A program made the translations under genes and the position numbers. A stretch of DNA of 64,000 nucleotides from Beverwykella pulmonaria (Eukaryota; Ascomycota; Dothideomycetes; Pleosporales; Melanommataceae): positions 917,859 through 981,858 of the forward strand of contig BCHH01000009.1 in assembly GCA_001599595.1 (NCBI GenBank). Reading direction: 5' to 3'. Below the pieces are notes generated by a model. It made no database searches. It saw only the letters and a list, made by a program, of their open reading frames with translations, and was not told where the DNA came from. Positions 1-12,134 of the stretch are shown in pieces. Positions within the stretch are counted from its first letter, which is position 1. Every line of letters starts with the position of its first letter.

Positions 1-2107
1 TAGCCCACGCCCTTTTTATGCGCTAGACCCAGTCCACACTTACTCTTCCCAAGCGTATCATAATTCGAGCAAGCGTTATACCCCCGATCCAGGTGATCAT
101 GTAGCAGAAAATGCACTGCATTGATACCAGGCAACTCAAATCGATCAATCGGCTTGCCCTTGTACTCCTCAGGCCCAAGTAGCTGCTTGATACGATCGAT
201 CGTCATGAATGACCGCAGCCAGTCCCATTCATCGTTGTGCCGAACGAAGAAGCCGCAGTTGCAGTCTGATGCCTTGTCACCGGAGCGACCTGCGACTATA
301 TAGCCCAAGGGCGCGCGGACCGTTTCACCAAAGGTGCTAAGATCGATGGGCGATGACGTCTCGTATGATACTTGCTGACGTGGGTATGTTTTTGTTACCT
401 TGGGAGCCTCAAGCGCTGTCACCTTCTTGTCGCCAAACATGTTGTGCACTTTGAGGGGAAGTTCGGTCTGGGGCATCAGAGCCACCCAGTACTCGTAGTA
501 CGGCTTCGGCACGATTTGGCGCAGGTCGTTGGACAAGGAGAGGCCGGGAGCTGATTGCAGGAATGTTTCGAGACACCAGCGGTTGAAGCCGTTGGGGATG
601 TCGGGCCGCACGACTTCGGGATCAGAGGTTTGGACGAAGACGCGGAAGTCGACGGTTGCGACGTCTTGGTTGTGGGCGTCAATGGGAGAGGAGCCGTTTT
701 GGTGGAATTTTAGCGTGCTGAAGCGTTTTTGGTTCTCGCCCATTGCTACAAAAAGTGCAACATGGTTAGCCTTGTGACATGAAAAGTATCTCGTGGATTG
801 ATCTGACGAAGGATGGAATTACTCACCATCTCGAATTTGGTCCTCCGTGATTTTGCACTTTTCCTCGATATCCAGACCGCACATGAAGAAATGCCACTCG
901 CACTGGAAACCAGCTGGGGCCGTGATGCCGACCTTGGTGGTCGGAGGCGGGGCCAAGCCTTTGATTCCTGTGACACGTACAACCTCTTCACTTACCTGCT
1001 CCATTTTGATATTTGAGATATCGGCTGTGACGTCGCAATTGTAGTAGAGGGGCCCTTGGATTTCGTAGAGGAGCTGGGAGGAGCATGATCCAATTGTTAC
1101 ACAGCCTAAACACCAATCAGCTTCAACAACTTGCATATGTCATATGAACATAACGGACCTCCGGTGTTCTTTTCCTTTGCAATGTTGAAGGTGCCGTCAT
1201 ACTCTACTTCCGCTATGGGAAAGCCCATATTCCTGTGTTTATCGGCCTTTATTAGATCTTTGAACATCGAGTAATAGCCGCCAGTGACATAAGCGGAGCA
1301 TTCTATGAGATGTCCGGCGATGAGTGCAGCGGCGAGTTCGTCAAGTTGGTCTGCTTTCCAGTCGTGCCACCATCTGTTCTCATCTCAATAAGTCTCGTCC
1401 TTGAAAGTCTATACGGCGATTGAGTACTTACGCAGCAGCACCAATAACAGGAGCTGCATCCGCAACACGCCCAGCCAAGACGATATCTGCTCCTTGTCTG
1501 AATGCCTCCGCAATGCAAAGTCCTCCCAGATAAGCCTGCGCGCAAATAGGCTGCATCCCCCACTCCTCAAGCTTCTTCCCATGCATCAAGCTCTCAAATT
1601 TCTCCCCCTTCTTGATTAAACTATTGACCTGGCCCGTCACATCGTCCCCTTCAATCCACGCCACCTTCAAGTGCCCCGCACCCGCCTTCTCCAGCATGTC
1701 GACGACGACTTCAGCCAGCAGCTCAGTGTCGGACGCGCCGGCGTTCACGGCAAGCTTAGTCTTGTTCTTGACGAGATTTGGGATCGCGGGCTCGAAACAT
1801 TGGATGAATGTGTCGGCATACATGGCGTTCTTCTTGCGCTCTTCGAGAGGGAGCTGGATTTTGCCATTGCTAGATTCGAGGTTCTTGACTTTTCCGCTGC
1901 CGTGTACCGTCATAGTCATTTCGGAGAGCCAGTCGCCTTGAATATGTCAACCTTGGGGATTTGAGAGAGGAGGGGGCTATTCATACCCATCACAACGTCG
2001 ACGTCTGGGTCTCCTGCCATTCGAGTAATGGCGAGGGAGCGATCTGTGAAGCCACCAGAGCACCCTGCGATGCGAATCGCGCGCTTGGTGTCCTTGGAGG
2101 GAGACAT
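1..2107 (-). CDS. AtuA-like (DUF1446) acyclic terpene utilisation family protein, 3' end outside the window
   Basis: Five exons on the minus strand read as one protein beginning MSPSKDTKRAIRIAGCSGG. The family signature GDWLSEMTMTVHG appears only after removing a 50-bp intron at 1937-1986. Other introns lie near 1374-1431, 1106-1159 and 746-826. Downstream come GRVADAAPVIGAAAWWHDW, then a C-terminal part with VAGRSGDKASDCNCGFFVR (the AtuA-like small domain), still open at base 1. In bacteria AtuA belongs to the acyclic terpene (citronellol/geraniol) degradation pathway; fungal homologues are largely uncharacterised, so the substrate here is unknown. An ATG 21 bp upstream (2128) is in frame, but I prefer 2107. 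The last residues and the stop lie beyond the left edge. The next gene, a permease, is on the same strand 1.3 kb upstream. Confidence 0.85.
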
Positions 2108-2128
2108 TTTGAATCCAACAGTGCTCAA

Positions 2129-3401
2129 ATTTGAAAAAGAGGGGAGTGTGAAGGAAAGATGGTGAGCCTACGAAAAGACGCGTTCGCCGCGTTCTACATA
2201 TCTATAAGCTAACAGTCACCCTTGGAGCTAGACTCAGCACAAAATTCAGTCACAGGAACCAGTGCCTGTGCAATTGGCCAATGAGAGAGATGAAGATCGG
2301 GTAGCAAGGCATCTTCGGGGTCTTGAGGTCGTGTATTGAGGCCCTGGGACGGATAACTTTTGACGATAGGAGAACATCTGGCGCGGGTATTGCTTTCCTG
2401 AACTCCTGTAGGGATGTACGGTTAGTGGGATGTAAGGCATTCGCTACCACTAATAGCGGGGTTGCGGGGCAGTGTAGGCTAGAGGTCCTCCAGATTCTTG
2501 GAGAGTGAATTGATTGAAGGGCTCGCGACCGCAGAACAAGAGCGTTGCATGCCTCATGAAGTACTTCCGGGAAAGCAAGCATCTTGAAATTTACAAGAAC
2601 TGAAAACAGCATCTTGTTTGGCGACACGTTGCGCGTTGGAGATAGGTAGAGACAAAAGCGCGACTTCGGAAGTGAACAATGAACCCGCTTGGCGCGAGTC
2701 AAGCCAGTCCTTGCTCGTTAGATGAATGACTCGGAGAACCTGCCCTTTTCACGCACCAATCTGCTATTCTCATCAGCACACCTCAACTGCATTACGAAAC
2801 ACTTAGATTGACTAGCCTTTCGAATCATCCATCGAAGATTTAATCTACGACGAAGAACGTCAAACTATCTATTGTAAGCAGGATTGTGAGAAGTATAGGA
2901 TTGTGAATATTGTGTGCGTCTTCTCTGTATGATGTAATGTACAGCTGAGACATAGTGCAGCAGGCTGATTAATTAGAGGTATTCTACATGACTTGTGGTT
3001 TCATATGCTTACGTATATGAAGACCAAGAACGCTAAGCCCTCGAAGTATGGTAGCGAGGAGGATCACGAACCGTATATCGTATATCGTATTAGTCAATCT
3101 TCACAACACCACGCTTTGCTTATATTCCTCTCTGTTCAACCTCCTTACTAATTTTGACATCTCAGAGGACCAAGGGGTTCGATGTTGGTCGAGTCTTCAC
3201 ATCTTCAAGCACGTCAATCCAAAGATATTCACTTCTTTATTGCCGAGGTCTGATCGATTACTATTCATTGGTATCGATTACTATACAGAGTCGTTACAAG
3301 AAGTATCCCATGCCCACGAGAGGGACAAACAAAATCGTGTGCTGCCATCAACATCTCAGTCAATGTGCAAACTGCCTGGGTCGATCATTTTTGCAGTAAC
3401 A
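2129..3401. other. Intergenic region, no supported gene
   Basis: About 1.3 kb between the AtuA-like gene and the ACS permease. Short open frames exist on both strands (the longest about 150 codons on the minus strand, 2250-2702), but none shows a recognisable domain, splice structure or codon pattern. The part next to 2107 should hold the AtuA-like promoter. The part below 3402 should hold the permease 3'-UTR. Confidence 0.5.
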
Positions 3402-5196
3402 TCAATAGGTGTATCTGAAGCCCCTTTGGTCATCCTGCGAAGCGTTAGTATTTTTCTTGCTTAAGTAAATGTAAGTCGGAAAAGCGACTTACCCCATCAT
3501 TCTCAAGCTCAATCTCTCCTCGATCAGCCCTCTTATTCTGATACAAAGACCAGCATGTCTGCATTGCCACAATAATGAGCGTCAAGAGACTGCACGCAAG
3601 ACACGCGTATAGCCCGGGCTTATAACCCGTCTTTGCGTCTTGCGCTCGGAAGACCAAGCTTCCTGCGATTCCACCGACCCCACCGAATCCCACGAGCGTT
3701 GCACTGCAGAAGGCGCGCTTCCACTGCCCGCGGATGTTGTTGGCCTGATATGACATTGCCGCTGGGATATTCGAGTTGGCTCCTGCCGTGACCAAAAACA
3801 CCCCAAAATACCTAATATTGGCGTTCTTGTGGAAGCCCATGATGGGAAGACCAATTATGCACAGGAGCATGTTGAAACAGATGATGGGCCCTCGGACGTG
3901 GTACTTGTCGCCAACCCATCCGGTGCCGTACATGGTGATCGCAGCGAGTGCGTAAGGAGGTGCAACTTGTCCGGTTAGCTCATGCAGTTGGCCATAGGGG
4001 ATGTGGACATACCTAAGCATTGTGAGGCTGCAATGGAGAATCCCATGTTCTCTCTAAGGATGATGGGCAGGAAGTACGCCAAAGCATAGGTTACCGTTGT
4101 CGTGTTGAAGAAGATCTGAGAAGGTGAGCATGAAAACATTGCCCGCGGCACAGGAAACCTACTAGTGCGAATCCCCAGATCTTGAGATCGAGTCCGGCAC
4201 GGAAGAACTTGCCAGCAGCAAATGGCTCCACGTGAGCATCGCCACGATCTCTATTTACCCGGTCGATAATGAACTGAGATTCCCGTTCGGTAATGAACTT
4301 CCAAGATGTATGCGCCTGATCGGGGAAATCGACGAGTGCCCAGAAAGCACCTACGCCCAACGCCATGGTCAAGGCTCCCTCGACGATGAAGATCCAGCGC
4401 CAGCCCGAATGGCCTTGGAGACCGTTCATTTGCATCAACTACATTTCTGTTAGAGGGATATACAGAGAAGGTGCGGACGGACTTACACCATAGGCCAGGA
4501 TACCTGCGCACGCCGATGCTAGCGAGCCGAGAAGGTAGAAGACGGCGTACCGCTTGCCAACCTCGTATCGAGTGTACCAGGTGCTAAGAAGGTAGACGCA
4601 GCTCGGGAAGAAGCCTGCCTCGCTGTTCATCCCCGCGTCAGTTCCTGAAGTCTACAAACGGCTGCTGATGACTAACAGTATGCCTAGGATGACTCTCAAC
4701 GCAGCAAGAGCTTCGTAATTTGGCGCAAATCCCATTCCAATCATCACAGCACCCCATGCCGTCACAATGGCAGAGAGGTGAAGCCTGGGTCCTAGTTTGC
4801 GAACGATGATGGTTGACGGAGGCTGGAAGACAATGTACGTGGTAAAGAAGACCAGTGTCACGACCGAGTACCGAGACACGGTGCCAACCAGAACGCCCAA
4901 TTTCAGCTCCACAGCCATACTGGACCACGATAAGCGTTTGCGTCACGCAGATTAAACGATAGATGAAAGACGTACCCCGCAACCACCGCCGACGCCAAGT
5001 TGGTTCGGTCCATGAGACTGATGCAGTACAGGATTCCTACGGTCAAGACGAGTCGACGGTCGATGCGCGCGATGAGTTTCTTGGCCTCTGCCGGTGTGAA
5101 GTCAGATTCAAAGTCGCCCTCAGTCGAGCCCTTGGTCGGGCTGTACACGACATCATGCTGCATCGCCACCTCGGACTTTTCAACGTCGCGGGTCAT
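3402..5196 (-). CDS. MFS transporter, anion:cation symporter (ACS, Dal5/Tna1-like) family
   Basis: Multi-exon plasma-membrane permease expected to have 12 TM segments. The N-terminus (MTRDVEKSE...) is cytosolic and leads into LVLTVGILYCISLMDRTNL, the ACS first-helix signature. Later landmarks are EAGFFPSCVYLLSTWYTR (helix 4/5), GWRWIFIVEG (helix 6) and a long central loop with RDRGDAHVEP. The C-terminus is reached only by splicing at GTAAGTCG near 3493 to the acceptor at about 3434, giving the family-typical tail DDQRGFRYTY and a TGA at 3402. Characterised relatives import nicotinate, allantoate and similar small anions; the substrate here is not predictable. The start at 5196 was chosen because an in-frame upstream extension is low-complexity. 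Neighbouring AtuA-like enzyme on the same strand suggests, weakly, a catabolic pairing. Confidence 0.85.
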
Positions 5197-7416
5197 GATG
5201 GCGAATTGATGCCCTTGAGAGTAAGAATGGGAGAGAGAGGAAGGAAAGAAGGAAGGGAGGGAGGCGAATCGATCCACAATGGACGGAAAGATGGACGACG
5301 AGCCTTGTTATTATATTACTGGAGCCCAGCCTTCATCTGCCTACGCTCCTTCCCGTTGCACGGTGCCAAGTGCCATGGGTGACAGCGATTAGCAAGACAC
5401 CTGCGTAAGGTATCGGATCCGGATCTTTGGGATCCCACCGTTTGTGCGACGTGGGAAGATACCGAGGCTCTGAGCGAGGAAACAGCACAGGAGGCACGCA
5501 ATGGCTGCGTATTCGCTCCCGTTTTGCAATTGCAGTGTTGAAAAGCCAAGCAGGTGGGCGGGCAGTGTTCCAGAAAGAGATGGGCAACACCACAAGCTCT
5601 TGTGGTGGATCGGAGGTTGACCAATGATCGCCCTGCAACCCACTGCGCACGGCTCACAAAATGGTGCAGCCCGTCGTAAGCGGCTTTTGACTGTGGGGTG
5701 CTGGGGTAGCTGGCACGTGCTCTGGCTTGCGCGCCTGGAGACCCCGCATATTGACGGCCGCCCCGCCCTCGTGGCGCCGCCTCCATCGCCCCTTGATCAC
5801 CCCAGGACGGACATTTGTCTCCAAAGAGCCTCAACCCATCGGATAGTCCCCTTGGCATGCGAGCCACCGAGGCTATTTGGGCCAACAACTGCCCAGACTT
5901 GTCTCGAGTTGGCGTTGACCGACAGAACGCAGTAGTCTCTCTTCTCGACTTTCGGGCGTTGGGAATGACCACCTACCAGGTTCGCAGCGCTGTCAGCTGC
6001 AGTGCACGTGGAAAAGGAAACCCAATACCTGGAGCAGCAGATCTATAAGTGAATCTAGCGCACGGTTGGGGATAATTGGCTATAATGATCAGCCATTGTC
6101 ACACAGTGCTCCTGCAAGTCATGACGCCCGAGGAAGACATTGCAGTCATTCCACTATCGTGCGCGTCTACCCGTACATTGAATCATGACGACAAGACTCC
6201 AATCATAGGACGTAAACGAACCGCGGCATATGAGACGCTACACCGCTTTCTCCCGACACTACCTGCGCCGACGAGGAAGGAAAGGACATTTCTTGTGCGC
6301 CATCCTACTCAAACCCACATTTTGTCTTGGTACCCATGCCCAACCCTGCGGATACCAGCGGTAGTTAAACGAGGTGCACGATCCGCGCTCAAGCGTGATC
6401 CGACAGTGCAGGAGAAATGCATGCTGCATCACCTTTCGGTGCAGTCCCTTCTTTGATTTTAGCCCTTCTTGATCGTGTCCTCCTATTTTCCCCGAGTTAT
6501 ACAAAGTTTAGTTTCTTTAGCTTGCCATGTCTATGTCTCAGTGAGCACTTGGCATCTATGCTTACTTCCTCATCGCACCAATGTGTGGATGGCGTCAGCA
6601 TGCCATTGGTCTTCGGTTGTGGTTCGTGCTCTATTTATTATTGTCTAGGACGATGAAGAATACTCACATTGACTGTGCTTGTTAAATCGATCAGAGACCA
6701 GGTGCACACATCTTCTATTTAGCATGTCACGGGGACCTTGTGTCCCCCCTCAAAACCTTCCTTGAAGATGAATCATTCACAACCACTCTACAGTATGTCT
6801 TAACAGCTCGGGCTATCCCTGTCACATATCCTCCCTCAAAGGGCCTATTATGAGTCTTGGACGTTGATTCGTTGCCAACTTCTCCAATTTGTACCTGCAG
6901 TTTCGAGAGGTGATTTGAATACGGTTGTCGAACGAAGGTGACCCGTTCATTGGGTTCAAGCTGTCTTGCTTGGTGAGCAAGCCGATTGGGAGCCAACCTG
7001 TGAAGAACTCCTCTTTTAAGAACGCAGTTACTTTCAGTCCCTCTTCATGAGAGAAATGTTGGGCTCAACAGTTACCGACAGTCACGTGATAGCAATTTGC
7101 TTCTTATCCCACGTGAACAGAAAAATAGAAAAATTCAGTTCAGAAGGAGAACGGACCGCCACGGCGAGGGTGAAAAGTGATTGCGTCTTCACTCATGAAT
7201 GCAACCTGTGGGGCTGTGCTGAGTTTTGCTGCCTAGGGTGGCTGATACCTGCAGCCTCACAACGCGATCGCATCACTCCCTCGAAACACGACGGACTCGT
7301 CCATCAGTTGTCGTACTTCTATATTCCATGCTCATGGGGTTACAAATCAGCGCTATTCACACTGGATTTCAGGAACTGTGCATCAGACCCTCCCTCGACC
7401 GCTTGCAGCACGCGCA
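5197..7416. other. Long divergent intergenic region, no supported gene
   Basis: About 2.2 kb between the permease start and the HET gene start, so it should contain both promoters. The 5300-6000 part is GC-richer and gives a 218-codon minus-strand open frame without any domain or exon signal, which I do not call. Nothing recognisable was found in the rest. Confidence 0.45.
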
Positions 7417-9795
7417 ATGGCGAGCGAACCCAGTCTTAAAGAGACAAGGTCATTGAGCCCCACGAATAGCAAAGAAGAGTCTCCTGGAAACAAAAGACGG
7501 AAAATTGCTTCATCGCCTCAGCTCTGCGCACAATGCCGCCGCCTCAAACTCGACCGCAGCTTTCCGAAAGCCTGCAAATTCTACGCATCAGCGAGAGAAG
7601 GCACTGCACCACGCTCGCAGGAGCTACATAGAGATAAGCCCGGCAGTCTATTGTACTACGATGACTGCTTCCTCGTACACCGATTCAAAGACCGACTAGT
7701 TAAACCGTCCGACTGCCCTCTCTGTACCTTCTTCCGAGCCTTGCGAGTCCAACCAGACCGCCACCAGAACTATAAGCTCCTCGCCTTCTGCAGTAGTGAG
7801 AGCGCAGTGTTTTGCCTTCCGATATTGAAGCAGAGCAGCGTGTGGAATGTGCTGAGTCATACGGCGTTCATGGCCGTGGTCCCCGATGTGCCAGCTATCT
7901 CATCTCACGGCCATGAGGAATTCTGGTTGGAGAAGGATATTCCTGCTGTCGGGTCGATATATCGTTTGCGTCCGGGTGAACCCGAAGACGCCAACACGCT
8001 ACTCAATGTGAGGGAACTCCATGAGAAAGTCGACTTCTCTATTCTGCGAGAATGGATCTCGTTTTGTTATAAGAACCACGACAATGTCTGCAAACGAAGG
8101 ATGATGTATGGCGCCGTTGAGCACGGATTCCGTCTTATCAATTGCCATAAGAACCCACCCATCGTGGAAGAACATATTTGGGGTACTACCTTTGCTGCTC
8201 TAAGCTATGTCTGGGGTCCAGGCTTGGAGAAGTGGCCTCGAATAGTGCTAGATGCCGTGGCTGTTACCAAGGAGATGGGCTTACAGTATCTGTGGGTTGA
8301 TCGACTCTGTATAGACCAGGAAAACTCGGAAGAGAAGGATTATCTGATAAAGAAAATGACACAAATCTACTCAGAAGCCGACTTCACCATCGTTGCCGCG
8401 GCTGGATCTGGCGCAAGTTACGGTATCCCCGGGGTGGGAGAGATGCCCCGAAAACCCCAGCCAAAAGTTGAGCTGGAAAGCGGCAGCGTACTTGTATCGA
8501 CGCTTCGGGATCCTCGTTTGGACATTCAGGAGTCAGTGTGGTCGACACGAGGTTGGACATATCAAGAAGGCATTCTTTCCAACCGCCGGCTAGTTTTCAC
8601 CGACTACCAAGTCTATTGGGAATGTCGATGTATGGCTGTCCATGATAGCTTATCACTACCTCTCCACCTTGTCCATGAGACGTCAGGGGCACGCATGGCG
8701 GACTTCATGCTGCGCGGTATATTTAAGGGGATCTCATACAGGCCTGGGGTTTTGGAGGATGATGGAGATGTGCTTATTGGCGACGATTCATATAGACTTG
8801 ACTACGGCTTCCCCATCCACGACGACAATTCCATTAGGGGTAACTTACGAGGGCTCGAAGAACACATTCGCACCTTCTCGGCGAGAACCTTGAGTCATGA
8901 TGGAGACTCTCTAAAAGCATTTCTGGGAATCCTCCCCCTATACGATCGGAACGAGATGATGAAAACTGTCCTTGGAATACCTGTGTGGACCGGTATGGTT
9001 GTAGGCAGACCGTGTGGTGCCCAGATCACATTTGCCCTTTCTATTTGTTCATGGTACCATCGTACCGCCGAGAATCTCCGCCACTTTGTTGCCGAGCCTT
9101 GCCCTCGCAGAACACATCTACCATCGTGGACTTGGGCTGGGTGGAAGGGTACGGTCTCGTGGCGCTCGCCGCCCCGAGAGGAACACTCTTTCATCATGTG
9201 TAATTTGGTTGAGGCGGACGCACTGGACTTCCTATGGGCTGCGGATATATATCTTCATGATGCGAGTCGATCATCCTCAGTTTGCTTAGCAGATGGGTTT
9301 TCCTTCCCAAATTTAGACAATGATGAGCTTAGAGTGATTGAGGTCAGGAATCCCTTGATCTTGAAATACTTTAAAACACGAAGACAGGGCAAGAAAGAAT
9401 GGACCTGGTATCGCCGCGCGGGTAGAGAAGGCAGAGAGAAATACAATGCTGGCCGAATGGACTGGGATGCCGAATGGTGGAGACTCGCAGGCAGGTTGGT
9501 GTGCATCAGCGTGTCGCACAAAATGAGGAGGGACGAATGGACACAGAAACATTTCGACAAGGAACTGATTAGTGTTCTGATATTCGTTGGAAGAGATCCT
9601 TCTAACCAGCACGGTCGGGCGAGGTTTCTCACGCTTCGACAAGTGTTGTCTCCAGACCAGAAGGCGCGCTGGGAACGAGTTGGTACTGTACAGCTCACTA
9701 TTTCCAACCCCGAATTGTCCAAGTACGAAACAATCGATCAAGTGCTGAGCGCTCTTCCAGTGCAACGAGGAGATGCGAATCTGATAATTCAATGA
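7417..9795 (+). CDS. HET-domain (heterokaryon incompatibility) protein
   Basis: Single-exon protein of about 792 residues starting MASEPSLKETRSLSP; an ATG 39 bp upstream is in frame. The HET domain lies in the middle of the N-terminal half. AALSYVWGP is its first block, LWVDRLCIDQENSEEKD the second, IYSEADFTIVAAAG follows, and RGWTYQEGILSNRRLVF with a Cys-rich follow-up is the third. Before the domain there are CxxC-type pairs (LCAQCRRL, DCPLCTFF) common in HET proteins. HET domains trigger programmed cell death when incompatible hyphae fuse; the domain is TIR-like in fold. The long C-terminus has no domain I recognise. No frameshift or internal stop is seen. It stands alone, with no partner NLR adjacent. 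Confidence 0.9.
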   Translation: MASEPSLKETRSLSPTNSKEESPGNKRRKIASSPQLCAQCRRLKLDRSFPKACKFYASAREGTAPRSQELHRDKPGSLLYYDDCFLVHRFKDRLVKPSDCPLCTFFRALRVQPDRHQNYKLLAFCSSESAVFCLPILKQSSVWNVLSHTAFMAVVPDVPAISSHGHEEFWLEKDIPAVGSIYRLRPGEPEDANTLLNVRELHEKVDFSILREWISFCYKNHDNVCKRRMMYGAVEHGFRLINCHKNPPIVEEHIWGTTFAALSYVWGPGLEKWPRIVLDAVAVTKEMGLQYLWVDRLCIDQENSEEKDYLIKKMTQIYSEADFTIVAAAGSGASYGIPGVGEMPRKPQPKVELESGSVLVSTLRDPRLDIQESVWSTRGWTYQEGILSNRRLVFTDYQVYWECRCMAVHDSLSLPLHLVHETSGARMADFMLRGIFKGISYRPGVLEDDGDVLIGDDSYRLDYGFPIHDDNSIRGNLRGLEEHIRTFSARTLSHDGDSLKAFLGILPLYDRNEMMKTVLGIPVWTGMVVGRPCGAQITFALSICSWYHRTAENLRHFVAEPCPRRTHLPSWTWAGWKGTVSWRSPPREEHSFIMCNLVEADALDFLWAADIYLHDASRSSSVCLADGFSFPNLDNDELRVIEVRNPLILKYFKTRRQGKKEWTWYRRAGREGREKYNAGRMDWDAEWWRLAGRLVCISVSHKMRRDEWTQKHFDKELISVLIFVGRDPSNQHGRARFLTLRQVLSPDQKARWERVGTVQLTISNPELSKYETIDQVLSALPVQRGDANLIIQ

Positions 9796-10423
9796 GTGAG
9801 TCTGATGTCTGTCATTGTTTCGAACTTGGATGCGAATTAATTGCCGATCGTGGATATTTTGAGAGCTTCCGTTTCAAGGTGCTGGAGACCGCATTTATTG
9901 TCAGTTAAAGAATTATACTTCAGCACAGAAGAGAGAAGGCGGCGAGATCTAGAACCGGTTCATTTTGTCCACCAATGGCTTTTGCTTATCAGAAAACATC
10001 TCGACACTTCTGACCACCATCATCGCTGCCAGTTACAGATCTTCCACACTTTCAATACAACTCCACAAACTGTAAGTACTTTCCGGACCTATCAAATGCG
10101 AACAACTCGTAGCCTCAAGCTCAATCGTTTACTTGGTTCAACGTGGCTAATGATTTTGCAGGAGAGAACTCAAGCTATCGTGCAACTAATCTCGAACAGA
10201 GGTACCGTAATCGCCCCCTCACAGGCCATTGATGAACGGACGAGGAAAGATGATGCGCGAGGCTACCATGACATTCTTTGCAAGGGGCGCAATATCAATG
10301 ACCACTATACGCATCATTTCTAGAGGTGAACTCCTTCCTTGCTCTATCAGCCTCTACGTCCTTTTTTCTTTTCTTTCAATAGCAGTAGCATTCTCAATTG
10401 CACACTTCTACACGCATCTCAGC

Positions 10424-11100
10424 ATGGTCCGAAATCCCCCCCTCTACCTCCAAGTCTGACGAGGCTGGCCTCCTCATGCTTCATTCCATCTAAGTTCAAG
10501 CACAGCACAGCATATCGTTGGCTCCTTCGCTTCATGCGCGCCCTCCATTCTTCTCTGCTACCATCTCTCTTGGTATATTCTCCTCTCGTTTGTACAAGGT
10601 TTACCGTCTCGTCAACTCTGTCAAGTCATAACGCGGGGTTTCTAGCGCCTTCGGTGCCGTCGAAGGAATCATCACCGCTGCCATAGCATACCCTACCCTC
10701 GCTACACTCATCCAATGCATCCTCAAAGCTTGTGCACGGAAGTGGCTGACATGGCTTCGGGTGCTACTTGATCTGGCCTTCGTCGGAGCCTTCATTGCAG
10801 TCGCAGTTCTCACGCGTCCAGTTGGCGGTCCAGTTAGCCCGAAGCATTGCTACACCGACAGCAATTCAACTAAAAATGGTCAAGATCCCAATGCAGTTGC
10901 GCAAGGAAATACAGTGAATGCGCAGGATCGTGCAATCTGCCTTGTGGTACGTTCATATTGGCAATCGTTAGCACGTAAGTCGTAACTGTCCAACGTGTTC
11001 ATTGCATTCTCAGGCGTTGCTTACTTCTGCGCATAGTATTCTCCATGCCGTCACTGCATCTTTTCACGAAGTCAAGGATCGCATTTATGGCTATAGGTAA
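10424..11100 (+). pseudogene. Decayed MARVEL-like fungal integral membrane protein gene
   Basis: Pieces of one small multi-TM protein occur in order but in different frames: MVRNPPLYLQV at the start, KVYRLVNSVKS, then AFGAVEGIITAAIAYPTL, LLDLAFVGAFIAVAVLTRP and CNLPCGTFILAIVST. After a GTAAGT...CATAG intron comes TILHAVTASFHEVKD, ending with TAA at 11098. The LLDLAFVGAFIAVAVLTRP and CNLPxGTFILAI blocks are hallmarks of a fungal MARVEL-type family. Defects are a frameshift just after YLQV, another before KVYRLVN, a TAA at 10629-10631 where a CAA would restore the frame, and a further shift before CNLP. I infer a dead gene. Sequencing error is unlikely to explain four defects. Confidence 0.7.
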
Positions 11101-11266
11101 CAGAGAGTAGACTTGCGCGAACGTCAGATGGCGGAGCAAGATGGCTTCGTCGAGCAACACAAAAATACATACGATGCCTGATTGGCTTAAAGTTTGTTTG
11201 GAACAACTCCCAAAGCATTTGCTAGGATTTTTAGCCGCAGATCTAGCAACCACGCGAAGCAACCAA

Positions 11267-11680
11267 TATTGGGGTGGAGGAAATGGGTGTGATATAGAAA
11301 ATTACGAGGGTGGAAGGCGACTCGCAGCCATGCGATGTCCGAAGCAGCAATGCACTGAGGGAGGGGGAGAATCAAGGTGGTGTTTGGCAGTAGACTGTTG
11401 CAATTTCGTTATATCTAGCTACCAAACGAATGAAAGTGATGTGTAATGAAAGGCAGAAGAACCGTTCGTGATCTCGTTGGGGTTCGATTGTCGATTCCTC
11501 AGTTCATGATGTCTGTCTGATTGATGAATGAATTCTCGATGGGTGTGGTGTTCGGATGCCCATATATATGCCGCCTTGATTGATGACGAAGCAAGCAGCT
11601 GACAGAGAAACCAAGACCCAAGCCTTTAACCCGTGCCTGAAGTGGTTTTAAGCAAAATAGCTCTTCGCTACGGCGCAATA
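11267..11680 (+). repeat. Dispersed repeat family, copy A (full length, about 414 bp)
   Basis: Begins TATTGGGGTGGAGG and ends CTACGGCGCAATA. Shares with three other places the core GGCGACTCGCAGCCATGCG, then CGAAGCAGCAATGC, then TTTCGTTATATCTAGCTACC, then a TATATAT tract followed by GATGACGAAGCAAGCAGCT. Other copies are at 16862-17110 (truncated), 22854-24060 (split by a hAT insertion) and 25435-25907 (inverted). The ends are weakly inverted (TATTGCG in the consensus), so a MITE is possible; a solo LTR cannot be excluded. It does not encode a protein. Confidence 0.75.
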
Positions 11681-12134
11681 TCAAGCTAACATCTACCAGT
11701 ACATAGTATTATCTAAATTTGTAAAGACTCTTCGCTTGCGCGACTGGCGTTTCGATCTCCGACGGAAACACTCCCATCCGACTCCAGAAACTCTTGAAAC
11801 AATATTCGAGGCAAAACCTCAACGTCGCACCACTCAGGCAGCGCCATCAGTGAACGCCACAGTGTAACAACTTGACAGCAGCTACCTCATAGGTGCCCAG
11901 AAGTGTCAAACACACTAAGCAAGCTTAGCGCTGAGCTTGATCTGTTTCGCAACGAACGCCTGAAGTCAGATCTGCAACGACGGACCCCGTCTGGGATACA
12001 TTCTTTTCCTGGAGAGAATAAATTTGCATTCGATCTATATATGGCAGAGTATTGTGTCGGCGAGGTTCTTCCATCGTCTTTAGGTTTTCGCTTTGTTTTC
12101 GTCGAACTGCAAGATCGGACGTTGTCCCCCAACT

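Noticed and set aside
2250..2702. 150-codon minus-strand open frame
   Set aside because: No recognisable motif and an equally plausible chance frame on the other strand; not supported as a gene.
5316..5972. 218-codon open frame on the minus strand upstream of the permease
   Set aside because: GC-rich DNA gives long chance frames; no domain, no splice logic, and it lies in the expected promoter region.
11141..11446. 101-codon plus-strand frame overlapping repeat copy A
   Set aside because: Its C-terminal half is the repeat core itself, which is non-coding in the other copies.
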